From: Ramicandelaber brevisporus
Lineage: Eukaryota > Kickxellomycota > Ramicandelaberales > Ramicandelaberaceae
NCBI GenBank assembly: GCA_025201865.1
Contig: MU602780.1
Span: forward strand, 32,745-55,001
DNA length: 22,257 nucleotides
Reading direction: 5' to 3'
Positions 8,867-16,599 of the stretch are shown here, piece by piece. Every line of letters starts with the position of its first letter. Position 1 is the stretch's first letter. The notes beneath the pieces were generated by a model. It saw only the letters and a program-made list of their open reading frames with translations. It did no database searches and had not been told where the DNA came from. The position numbers and the translations under genes were made by a program.

Positions 8867-10462
8867 ATGATCACCACGGCCGATTTCCTGCGCGCTCACC
8901 TTCATCAACTCATTCGTACTGCGTCTGCTGGCGATTTGTCCGACATTTCTGATATGCTGGCTAGCTCAAGCGATTTTGCCAACAAGCGTCGCAAGCTAAA
9001 CGTAGCCGCGTTTGCGATCTTTGACCTGCCTTTCGAGCTTTGCGTCATGATCGCGTCACATTTTAGCCAAGCTGAATCCGCTAAGGTGATCACTGTCAAC
9101 CGGGTGTTTCATGAAGTGTTTGCGCAGCGAATTTGGAACCACTTGCGCATCGATGACGACTTGATGAGAATAATTCCAGAGCCAGCATGGCAGCATTATG
9201 GACATTTGGTGCGCACTGCCTCTGTGACATGTATAACATTACGTGGCTGGTTGTTGCGGCACATACCAAACTTAATTCGAATGGAAGTGGATATAATGGC
9301 CCTCAGTGATGAATTTTACGACCACAATATGCAAAGATTGTACAGTCTCAAGGTATGCTTACGGGATATTGGCAGTATTGCAGTTGAGCATCAGCTTGGC
9401 AGGTTAATCGCGTGGAATGAAAGCGTGCATTGTAACAATCAATTGGCACAGGTTGAGTTTGATGTTCACTTGACCACGCCTGTTGATAACACTGCCCTTG
9501 CGAAGCTTGCTGGAATTATCAAGACCAGCAGCCGTCGATTCTACTCATTCCAGGTTCAAGTTCGAGATAATGCCGAAGTGTTTAAACATGGAAACACATC
9601 AGTACTGCCATTAATGCTCACACAGCTCTGCCTTGCTGGATTGCATGGTGACCTGTGTGCATTTAGTCTCAATTTCTTTGACCCATCTGTTGTCTATCCA
9701 CGCTTGCACACATTGCACCTTCAGCTCTATTCAAACGACACCAGTTCATCCGTTGACACCCTTAATGTCTACCCAGACCATTTCCCCAGCCTCTCTAGTT
9801 TGAGAATTACTCGGAATCAATATGCCTCCCCTGCCCTGAGTTTCCACCAGCGCTTCTTTGCACGAACTTGGCGATCGATTACCAAGTTGCAGCTCAACTG
9901 CCCTCCCTGTCCTCAGACTTTTGCGGCCATTATTCGCAATGTTCCTTGCCTTGAGCATCTTGAGCTCTTTATCTGTCGGTTCAAGCTCGACATTTCTTTA
10001 CTGACCCGTTCTGTCCCTCAGTTGAAATCTCTTTATGTACTAACACCCTCGATTCATCTTACTGAAATGTTCTCCTTTGATCAGCATTCTCATAATTTGC
10101 AGAAGCTGGTTCAACTGCATACTCTCTCTGTACACAATATGGATCTTGACAACCCAGTTCATCTCTCAGCTGGCCTCCTTCATTTTATCACTCATTGTAC
10201 ACCGAATTTGCTCCATTTGACAATACAGGCTTTCTCGGACCGCGACAATAATCTTGACAGAATTCATGGCCATCCACTCGTGTCAGTACGCTCGCTAAAT
10301 GTCAAGTGTGGAAAATACGGATTCAGCGAGCAAGAAGTCTTCAAACTCGCTGACCACGCTCCAACTCTGCGTTCACTCAACCTCTATTATCCAGAAGATG
10401 AAGACATATGCACTCGATTGCAGGAGTACTATCCACTTGTCAAGGTTAATCTTATTAAATAA
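8867..10462 (+). CDS. F-box protein with leucine-rich repeat-like C-terminus
   Basis: This 531-aa protein is probably the substrate receptor of an SCF (Skp1-cullin-F-box) ubiquitin ligase. The ATG at 8867 is used because the longer open frame begins only at a GTG (8753) in CT-rich leader DNA. Residues about 51-95 fit an F-box: FDLPFELCVMIASHFS, then a hydrophobic VITVNRVFHEVFAQRIW segment that would bind Skp1. A basic KRRKL patch (41-44) just before it could be a nuclear signal. From about residue 200 to the end, irregular leucine-rich units recur (for example LHTLHLQLYS, LEHLELFI, LKSLYVL, LRSLNLYY), suggesting a substrate-binding LRR solenoid. No close ortholog is recognised; such F-box/LRR genes often belong to lineage-expanded families. 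An AATAAA (10458-10463) overlaps the stop codon. The F-box call is fairly firm; the substrate is unknown. Confidence 0.8.
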   Translation: MITTADFLRAHLHQLIRTASAGDLSDISDMLASSSDFANKRRKLNVAAFAIFDLPFELCVMIASHFSQAESAKVITVNRVFHEVFAQRIWNHLRIDDDLMRIIPEPAWQHYGHLVRTASVTCITLRGWLLRHIPNLIRMEVDIMALSDEFYDHNMQRLYSLKVCLRDIGSIAVEHQLGRLIAWNESVHCNNQLAQVEFDVHLTTPVDNTALAKLAGIIKTSSRRFYSFQVQVRDNAEVFKHGNTSVLPLMLTQLCLAGLHGDLCAFSLNFFDPSVVYPRLHTLHLQLYSNDTSSSVDTLNVYPDHFPSLSSLRITRNQYASPALSFHQRFFARTWRSITKLQLNCPPCPQTFAAIIRNVPCLEHLELFICRFKLDISLLTRSVPQLKSLYVLTPSIHLTEMFSFDQHSHNLQKLVQLHTLSVHNMDLDNPVHLSAGLLHFITHCTPNLLHLTIQAFSDRDNNLDRIHGHPLVSVRSLNVKCGKYGFSEQEVFKLADHAPTLRSLNLYYPEDEDICTRLQEYYPLVKVNLIK

Positions 10463-10801
10463 ATTCCTTAAACTCATTCTAATCCACTTCTCTGTTGTAT
10501 TTTAATAATAATAAGGTGATTAGCTTTGGTCGCAAGGTGGCGAGAGTGAATTTCCAGGTAACCTTTGGGATCACATCCAGGATGCAGCATATATTTGATG
10601 ATGGTTATGATTATGGTGACATATTGTAGCGAGAAGACAGGCACTCCTCAGCAGATCGGTTTACAAGCTGCTTTTCCTCCAGATCAAGATAAACTAGTGG
10701 TTGGCTGAGATAGCGAATTGCAAAAAGATAGTATTAAGTACAGACTGTAAAGCGAAAGGTGAATAAAGAGAAGGAGGGTGTGCGTGTCAATGTTTAGGAG
10801 A
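10463..10801. other. Convergent intergenic region between F-box gene and PEX13
   Basis: This 339-bp stretch holds the 3' flanks of two converging genes. An AATAAA overlaps the F-box stop codon, and an AT-rich TTTTAATAATAATAA run follows near 10500. No ORF of note, RNA gene or mobile element is seen. On the PEX13 side no canonical AATAAA was found on the - strand. Confidence 0.6.
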
Positions 10802-11947
10802 TTATACGGTAGCAGGTGCTGCTGCAATTGCTGCTGGAGTTGCTGGAACAGGCGGTGGTGCGGCAGCTTGAGGCGAGCCCTTGTGTACAACCTCGACATA
10901 GTTTGCAGGGAACATGCCAGATGAACCATCACGCTTCCGACCCTTCCACCATTGACTTGGATTACCGAATGCATCGGTCTTGCTCACAATAGCAACCAAC
11001 TCACCCTGTTTCAAGCTCAACTCAACTGGAGTCTGTGCAGAGAAGTCGTACATTGCCTGTGCAAACTCAATCTGCTGCTGTGATTGCTGTTGCTGTTGCT
11101 GACTCTGGTCAGGTGCATTCAACAGCTGCTGGGGGTGTTGCTGCTCATGCTGTTCAGCCACCCGCTTGATGAGTCTGTGCATGAGATATGGCAAGCCAAA
11201 TACAGCCATCAAGAAGATGACAATGGGCCGCTTGGAAATTCTCGGCCGGTTGAACTGGCCGAACTGTTCTGCGGTCAGCTCATTGGCGCCAATCGGCGGC
11301 TGCTGGCCCATGATCCGGTAGACGGTGTTGCGCAAACCCTTGTACAGCACCATTGCACTCAGCATTTGGCTCAGATACTGGCGAAGAATGCCAAACTGCT
11401 CTGCGACGCCAACCATTGCCATGAACGAAGAATGAGTGGCCATGTATGTGGACTCGAGCATTTGTGAAAATCCGGCAAAGGCGCCAACAACGGACTCAAG
11501 TACTTGGAATGTTGTGCGAGTGCTGCTCTCCATTCGTGCATACAGGGAGTCTTCGGGTGGCTGGCCATTCATACCACCCATGCCATATCCGAACCGGTTG
11601 AAGCCACCTCCGTAGCCACCATAAGATCCATAGCCGCCACCATATCCACCATACCCACCGTAGCCTCCATATGAGCCAATACCGCCCATGCCACCATAGC
11701 TGCTGTAACCGCCCATGCCGCCCATGCCGCCATAGCTGCCATATCCGCGGTTATACAGTCCGCCTGTTGCTGCTGTTGTTGCAACCGAGCGGTTGTTGGC
11801 AAGAGTGTCCATATCAGCTGGTCTGTCAGGAAGAGCCGGTGCGGCAGATGCAACCGGTGCTGGAGATGGCTGGACTGGTGCAGCTGCTGCTGGTGTAGCC
11901 GTTGCAGCACGAGCTGCTCCTTCCCAGGGCTTTGCTGGCGACGACAT
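10802..11947 (-). CDS. PEX13: Peroxisomal membrane protein PEX13 (peroxin 13, SH3 domain)
   Basis: This is a component of the peroxisomal docking/import machinery that works with PEX14 to admit receptor-cargo complexes (PEX5/PEX7). It has 381 aa and starts with the ATG at 11947. The N-terminal AKPWEG element matches the PKPWE-like start of PEX13 proteins. Residues about 67-118 are a tyrosine/glycine repeat domain (YGGYGG-type). The conserved membrane region covers about 135-260, with a hydrophobic segment at about 239-257. A glutamine-rich linker (about 269-292) leads to a C-terminal SH3 domain (about 293-356) with the expected ALYDF-like start (AMYDFSA), a WWKG motif and a GMFPANYV ending. 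The tail is Ala/Pro-rich. Known work on PEX13 links the YG domain to a gel-like import pore. The gene lies 171 bp downstream of PRP3 on the same strand. Confidence 0.96.
   Translation of the reverse strand: MSSPAKPWEGAARAATATPAAAAPVQPSPAPVASAAPALPDRPADMDTLANNRSVATTAATGGLYNRGYGSYGGMGGMGGYSSYGGMGGIGSYGGYGGYGGYGGGYGSYGGYGGGFNRFGYGMGGMNGQPPEDSLYARMESSTRTTFQVLESVVGAFAGFSQMLESTYMATHSSFMAMVGVAEQFGILRQYLSQMLSAMVLYKGLRNTVYRIMGQQPPIGANELTAEQFGQFNRPRISKRPIVIFLMAVFGLPYLMHRLIKRVAEQHEQQHPQQLLNAPDQSQQQQQQSQQQIEFAQAMYDFSAQTPVELSLKQGELVAIVSKTDAFGNPSQWWKGRKRDGSSGMFPANYVEVVHKGSPQAAAPPPVPATPAAIAAAPATV
11594..11749 (-). repeat. Coding repeat for the PEX13 YG domain
   Basis: Degenerate tandem units encode glycine and tyrosine (YGG, GMGG, SYGG) across about 52 residues of PEX13. 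The pattern is visible on the + strand as repeated CCACCATA/CCGCCCATG-like units. Codons vary between units, which argues for selection on the protein and against recent DNA slippage. Confidence 0.8.
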
Positions 11948-12118
11948 TGACTTTTAAAAAAAGAAGAAGAGTAGTGCTTACAAAAAGTGTTGATCGAGTT
12001 AGTGAGTGAGTTAGTGTGCGTGTGGAGTGTGTGTGAGATGGAGCGAGCGCACAACTCCACACACAACAAGGAAGCAGAGCCGAGTGGTTTTCAAAACCCG
12101 GCGATGACATGTGATATT

Positions 12119-13873
12119 TCATTCGGGGCTAATGCAGTCCTGTGATGTGACCACTGCTATGGCTGGATCGAATTGGGCAGCAGCATCCCAATAGTGGGCA
12201 ACACTGGCACGCTCTAGTATGCTGCGAGCATACGACGCAGTAGCGCAGTTCTTGATCTTGAAATCACCCAATTCTGACCGATGTGGAACCGCACCGTGCC
12301 AAACCAGCGCACAATGAGAAGCCTTGTCAATCCAATTGGCCAAGGATGAGCCATTGCCGCTGTCGCCTGCATTATCAATCCCAGTGTCCACAGTATCACC
12401 AGACTGGCTAGCGTTTCGTGGAGGCGGTGGACGCTTCCAGTCAATCCGGCGCAGCATCACTCGCCTAAACTCTCGCTGAGCACCAGCCCCACCTTCGACA
12501 ACAACCAGCTGCATGTCCTTGTTAACCAACGCAATGCCCGTCAGACCACGCTCCTTTGCCGAACTCAATACTTTGGATTGATACAGCTTGCTTTTGTCCA
12601 AATTCTTTACTCGATACACCGCCGCCATCAACTGCTTCTCTGCATCCAATTCACGCTTCTTCACTTCTTTCTCGTATCGCTGCTCTTTCGTCAGCTGGCG
12701 CGCTGCATTGGCTTCTTCGTGCTTCTTCTGGCGCGCGTCGATTTGTGCTTGGATGTCCATAGCAGTTTTAGTTGGATTTGTCAGCATTTTGTCACCCATC
12801 GCACGCACCAACGTACTCGGTCGGACTCTAGGTGGTTCTGGTGCTTCGAGGCCGAGCTTGATACGGTCGCGCTGCTCTTTCTGTTCAGCTGCACGGCGGT
12901 TGCGACGCAGACGGGCTCGCTCATCTTTTGTGAGATAGAGCTTCAGTTCCTGTGCCTTGTTTGCATTCAATCCTGATGATGACTGCAGACGAGGTGGAGG
13001 TGGTGTAAAGACAGCACGACTGATGGCAAAAGATTGGAAATCAGTGCCATCGCCCTGCAAAGCTGGAGCGAATGGTGCATCTGATGGTACATTGTTTGCA
13101 TCGTCATTCATGGATACAACGCCATCCTTTCCAATCAAGTCATCATACGTGCCGTTTGGAAGCAAAAGCACATCCCACCATTCAGCAATCGGAACATCAG
13201 TCTCGCTCGGTGCTGCATCTGCAATCGCCTCTTGCTCACTAGTCGATTCGTCTGCAACTTTTGACACTATGGACGACGTTGATGGCGCTGCTGGCGCTGC
13301 TGGCGTAGCAAATGCAAATTGGCGGGGTGCTCTTCGTCTAGAGCTGATCGAGCCAGCTGTCGAGTCGTCCAGATATGGATTGACGATAGCTGGCTTCGTA
13401 TCCATAGCCTGCCGCTTCTCCGCCTCCCTTGCATCAGCTTTGGTTCGTTTCGCGATACTCTTTGGCTCAGCTGGTGTGTCGTCATGTCTGCTGCGCTTCT
13501 GCTGTGCATGCTGCTGCTGTGCGTGTTGCTGCTGCTGACTTTTGCCCTGGTGGAGGCTCTTCTTCAGGTCCTCAACGCTCATCTCCAGCGCAGCATGGGT
13601 TCGTGCTCCACTAGCACTGGATGCTGCTGAGCCTGCTGAGCCTGCTGAACTCACTGCCGTCTGTCCGGATTGCAGTCGCTGGTGTGTGATCAGGGCAGCG
13701 CGTCGCTGGGCATCTGCTGCCGCCTGTTGCAGATTCAACCCTCTTGAAGGCTGTCCTGTTGTCTGCGTTGTCACTCTGCCGGATCCTTGACCACCAGCGC
13801 CGCCCAGTGCTGCTCGAGCAGCTGCAGCCCTCGCCATCTCAAGGGCAGCTTGAATATCCACCTTTTTGCTCAT
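12119..13873 (-). CDS. PRP3: U4/U6 small nuclear ribonucleoprotein Prp3
   Basis: This is a core protein of the U4/U6 di-snRNP and U4/U6.U5 tri-snRNP that contacts U4/U6 RNA with Prp4 during spliceosome assembly. It has 584 aa, starting at the ATG at 13873. The first 160 residues are Ala/Gln-rich and variable, and no clear PWI domain is seen. The Prp3 domain covers about 165-410: NPYLDD, EWWD (231-234), LTKDERARLRRNRR, PEPPRVRPSTLVRAMG, NPTKTAMDIQAQI and KKHEEANAARQLT are family hallmarks. The C-terminal DUF1115 fold covers about 418-565, with LVVVEGG, ALVWHG, FKIKNC and AHYWD in the expected order. Length is between the yeast and human proteins. A spliceosomal protein here implies introns exist elsewhere in the genome, although none interrupts these genes. 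An overlapping 78-codon ORF lies on its leader (see separate entry). Confidence 0.96.
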   Translation of the reverse strand: MSKKVDIQAALEMARAAAARAALGGAGGQGSGRVTTQTTGQPSRGLNLQQAAADAQRRAALITHQRLQSGQTAVSSAGSAGSAASSASGARTHAALEMSVEDLKKSLHQGKSQQQQHAQQQHAQQKRSRHDDTPAEPKSIAKRTKADAREAEKRQAMDTKPAIVNPYLDDSTAGSISSRRRAPRQFAFATPAAPAAPSTSSIVSKVADESTSEQEAIADAAPSETDVPIAEWWDVLLLPNGTYDDLIGKDGVVSMNDDANNVPSDAPFAPALQGDGTDFQSFAISRAVFTPPPPRLQSSSGLNANKAQELKLYLTKDERARLRRNRRAAEQKEQRDRIKLGLEAPEPPRVRPSTLVRAMGDKMLTNPTKTAMDIQAQIDARQKKHEEANAARQLTKEQRYEKEVKKRELDAEKQLMAAVYRVKNLDKSKLYQSKVLSSAKERGLTGIALVNKDMQLVVVEGGAGAQREFRRVMLRRIDWKRPPPPRNASQSGDTVDTGIDNAGDSGNGSSLANWIDKASHCALVWHGAVPHRSELGDFKIKNCATASYARSILERASVAHYWDAAAQFDPAIAVVTSQDCISPE

Positions 13874-14075
13874 GTTTGCGTGTTTGGATTTGGAGCATAT
13901 TTTGTTTTATATCTTCCAGGAAGCTAGGCAAGTCTCGCACAACTCCATCGATGGATGATGAATTGCTGCAACTCAATAATAGCTCGTGACTGTTGCTACA
14001 GAAGTGAACATGCGTAGTGAGCATGTACAGGCTTAAATCCTTCCGCTGAATGTAGTCCAGAAAGAGTCTGTGCAT
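13839..14075 (-). CDS. Unrecognised 78-aa small ORF overlapping the PRP3 start
   Basis: I do not recognise this protein. It starts at an ATG (14075), runs 78 codons, and its last 35 nt overlap the first codons of PRP3 in another frame. The composition is balanced, not low-complexity: it begins MHRLFLDYIQRKDLSLYML and contains LPSFLEDIKQNMLQIQ, which looks like an amphipathic helix. A TATAAA on the same strand (14172-14167) lies about 92 bp upstream, so a transcript could begin just ahead of it. A shorter out-of-frame ATG occurs 10 nt earlier. It may be a regulatory upstream ORF on the PRP3 mRNA, a small gene of its own, or chance. Confidence 0.3.
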   Translation of the reverse strand: MHRLFLDYIQRKDLSLYMLTTHVHFCSNSHELLLSCSNSSSIDGVVRDLPSFLEDIKQNMLQIQTRKHEQKGGYSSCP

Positions 14076-14166
14076 GGCAGCGCATGGCTGTGTGGCTGCG
14101 AGTGGCGCTGTGTTTGAATACTGTTTATTAGAGTCTGATACACATTGCCATCATTAAAGCCAAAGC

Positions 14167-14172
14167 TTTATA
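14167..14172 (-). promoter_or_regulatory. TATA-like element upstream of the small ORF and PRP3
   Basis: TATAAA reads on the - strand (TTTATA on +), about 92 bp before the small-ORF ATG and about 290 bp before the PRP3 ATG. Its placement fits transcription that includes the small ORF. A six-base match in AT-rich DNA is weak evidence. Confidence 0.3.
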
Positions 14173-14670
14173 GCATTCAATCTCAATAAACTACTATCAT
14201 TAAACACTATCTAGCTATTAAAGTATCGGTTCAAAAAGTGTTACATCCTCTTCTTCTGCTTCATCATCATCATCGTTGTTCAATCTCAGGAGATTAGACT
14301 CTCTATATTATACGAGCGAACCATTTGCAGGAGGCTGAGAATTGGTTTGGGCGTTAGCTCTGTCTTCCCCCACGTCGTTCCCTCCGAATCTGCCTCCACC
14401 GCTTTTTCTGCAGCCTCTTCTTTCCTCTTTCCTCATTCTTCCTCTTCTTCTTCTTACCGCATTTCGTCACAAGTACCTAGACTCCACAACTACGTCAGTG
14501 TTTGTGCACATCTACTTTGGAAAAGAGTCTATTTTCGGGGGTGCGGGGGTTCTGTTTCTGTGCGATACTACAGTGGCTCGCGTTCCTTCTTTGTTGACTT
14601 TTCTCTCTTTGCCTGTTCGTACTCTCTAGCTCTCTCGCAAAAAAGCAACTACCAAACAAGCTATAAGCTC

Positions 14671-14729
14671 TCGTCGTTGTCGTTGTCGTTGTCGTTACCG
14701 TCGTTGCCGTCGTCGTCGTCGCCGTCGTC
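14671..14729 (+). repeat. TCGTTG/TCG array in the carboxypeptidase leader
   Basis: This array includes three exact TCGTTG units and one TCGTTA (14674-14697), followed by TCG/CCG trinucleotides. It ends 16 bp before the start codon, so it is almost certainly transcribed in the 5' leader. A similar GTTACC/GTTGTT leader precedes the channel gene. Confidence 0.7.
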
Positions 14730-14745
14730 TTTGTAGTCAGCTGCT

Positions 14746-16461
14746 ATGCTACAGTCTGTTGTATCCAGGCTGTCGGCCGTTGTCACCCTGCTGACAGTCT
14801 CGCTGTGCATCGCTGTATCAGCCTCTGGCCCCCAGAAGTGGCCATTCAGTATCAAATCGTCATCAGTCCACGAGGATGCCAGTCTCCCCGGCTATCAGCT
14901 CGTTCTATCATCACCTGTCGACGTCCCACACAGCTCGATTGCCCGATCACTCGCCAAGGGCCGCGCATCCTCTCGAGATGCCAAAGATGCCCAGATCTGC
15001 GATAAAGATGTAGCTCAGCACTATGGATATCTCACCACACCAGTTGGCAAAGCCTTCTTCTTTTGGATGTTTGAGTCTCGCAACAAGCCGTCAACCGATC
15101 CGCTACTAATATTCATGAACGGTGGACCGGGCTGCTCTTCATTGTATGGACTGTTCAATGAATTGGGACCATGCTTTATTGGCATGGATAATCAGACTGC
15201 TCATATCAATCCCTTTGCATGGAATAACAACGCAAACATACTATTTGTTGATCAGCCAATTGGAACTGGCTTCTCTACATATGTGCCAATGAGCAACAAC
15301 TCAAATCCAATTCCCAGAGCGGTTGACTCCAAAGAAGCTGCGGCCGACTTTGATTCACTGTTGCAAATGCTGTTCCAAAAGTTCCCTCAGTATGCAAAGT
15401 TACCATTAGTTGCCGCTGGTGAGAGCTATGCCGGACACTACTTGACTGCATTGGCCACGTACATTGTGGAGCAAAATGCGATCCGAGCCAAAACTCCAAC
15501 TAATGGAACAACCGTCGTGAATTTGCAGTCAATTGTCATTGGAAATGGAATTGTAGATCCGCTCACACAATACAAATCATATCCACAAATGGCATGCAAC
15601 TCGCCATATCCTCCAATATTGACAGATGCTCAATGTAAAGACATGGCTAATGTTTATGAAAACAAATGTGCGCCTCTCATCAAAGACTGCTATGATAACC
15701 CCACAAACTCTAAAACGTGTTCACAGGCTACCATATTGTGCAATAACCTGATGTTTGATGGATATGACTTGGGCAATGTCAGCGTGTATGATGTGCGCCA
15801 ACCGCCAGTCATTGATCCGTACAGAGGCGATTTTGAACAATACTTGAGAAAGCAAGATGTGCGCAAAACACTCGGAGTCACTGCCGATTACCAGCAGTGC
15901 GATTATGATGTGTACAGTGCATTCACTCATTCGGGTGACTGGATGATGCCTTATCATCGCAATGTGCCGCCTCTGTTGGCTAAAGGTATTCGAGTGCTGA
16001 TTTATGCCGGAAATGCCGATTACATTTGCAACTCTATTGGAAATAAAGATTGGGTATTCGCACTGGATTGGCCAGGTAAAAGTGGACTAAACAATGCTCA
16101 AAAGAAAACCTGGACTGTCAATGGAAGAACTGCAGGTGAATCTTGGGAATATCAGAACTTTAGCTTTGTAACAATCTTTGAAGCAGGCCACATGGCTCCT
16201 CAGCAGCAACCTGAGGCTTCGCTTGCTCTGATTGAACAGTGGATTCTGAATAACAAGACAGTCAATGGTGCATACACCGTCAAGGGCTACAAGGGTCTCT
16301 CCATGAAGGATGCCGCTTCCTCTCCAGTCACTCCAGGCGGCAGTAGCAGTGGAGGCTCATCGCAAGCGCCAGGTTCGAGTGCCTCATCTGGAACTTCTAC
16401 AGTGTCCACTATCCTGACCCTGTTTATTGCCGTCGCTTCGTTCATTGCCATGCTGTCTTAA
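14746..16461 (+). CDS. Secreted serine carboxypeptidase (peptidase family S10), possibly GPI-anchored
   Basis: This 571-aa enzyme removes C-terminal amino acids from peptides in the secretory pathway, vacuole or cell surface. The start is the ATG at 14746. A signal peptide covers about 1-27. Family hallmarks appear in order: FMNGGPGCSSLYG (123-135), WNNNANILFVDQPIGTGFS (159-177), and catalytic Ser227 in GESYAGHY, Asp425 in AGNADYICN and His482 in FEAGHMAPQQQP. The substrate-binding GNGIVDP segment and several cysteines expected to form disulfides are present. N-x-S/T sequons include NGT (253) and NVS (344). The C-terminus is unusual: a Ser/Gly-rich stretch (about 525-551) followed by a hydrophobic tail (about 553-570) that ends the protein, like a GPI-attachment signal. 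It is nearer to carboxypeptidase Y than to Kex1 in overall form, but the exact ortholog is not certain. Confidence 0.95.
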   Translation: MLQSVVSRLSAVVTLLTVSLCIAVSASGPQKWPFSIKSSSVHEDASLPGYQLVLSSPVDVPHSSIARSLAKGRASSRDAKDAQICDKDVAQHYGYLTTPVGKAFFFWMFESRNKPSTDPLLIFMNGGPGCSSLYGLFNELGPCFIGMDNQTAHINPFAWNNNANILFVDQPIGTGFSTYVPMSNNSNPIPRAVDSKEAAADFDSLLQMLFQKFPQYAKLPLVAAGESYAGHYLTALATYIVEQNAIRAKTPTNGTTVVNLQSIVIGNGIVDPLTQYKSYPQMACNSPYPPILTDAQCKDMANVYENKCAPLIKDCYDNPTNSKTCSQATILCNNLMFDGYDLGNVSVYDVRQPPVIDPYRGDFEQYLRKQDVRKTLGVTADYQQCDYDVYSAFTHSGDWMMPYHRNVPPLLAKGIRVLIYAGNADYICNSIGNKDWVFALDWPGKSGLNNAQKKTWTVNGRTAGESWEYQNFSFVTIFEAGHMAPQQQPEASLALIEQWILNNKTVNGAYTVKGYKGLSMKDAASSPVTPGGSSSGGSSQAPGSSASSGTSTVSTILTLFIAVASFIAMLS

Positions 16462-16473
16462 CCAACGTTCCTC

Positions 16474-16513
16474 TTTTTGCTTTAAATTATGTCTCTTCTT
16501 TATAAAGCAAAAA
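16474..16513. repeat. 11-bp perfect inverted repeat downstream of the carboxypeptidase gene
   Basis: TTTTTGCTTTA (16474-16484) and TAAAGCAAAAA (16503-16513) are exact reverse complements with an 18-nt loop. The left arm begins 12 nt after the carboxypeptidase stop, in the 138-bp gap where that gene meets the converging channel gene. It could form a 3'-UTR hairpin in transcripts from either strand. AATAAA-like words follow toward 16592. Confidence 0.65.
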
Positions 16514-16599
16514 ATGAATACTTGAATACTAAACCAATAATAAGAAGAAAGTAAGAGTGAGATGGTAGGATAAAGAATAGGAATTAAGAAGAATAAAAA

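Larger units (their letters stand above)
13874..14745. other. Divergent PRP3 / carboxypeptidase promoter region
   Basis: The PRP3 side (13874-14170) contains the 78-codon ORF and a TATA-like element. The centre (about 14100-14330) is AT-rich with TATT/TATA-like words. The carboxypeptidase side is strongly CT-rich on the + strand (about 14360-14460), then carries a TCG/TTG hexamer array up to 16 bp before the ATG. Apart from the small ORF no gene is seen. Confidence 0.6.

Noticed and set aside
12957-13538. 193-codon + strand ORF antisense to PRP3
   Set aside because: It is a shadow of the Ala/Gln-rich PRP3 N-terminal half, with a Cys-run ending produced by reverse CAG/CAA codons.
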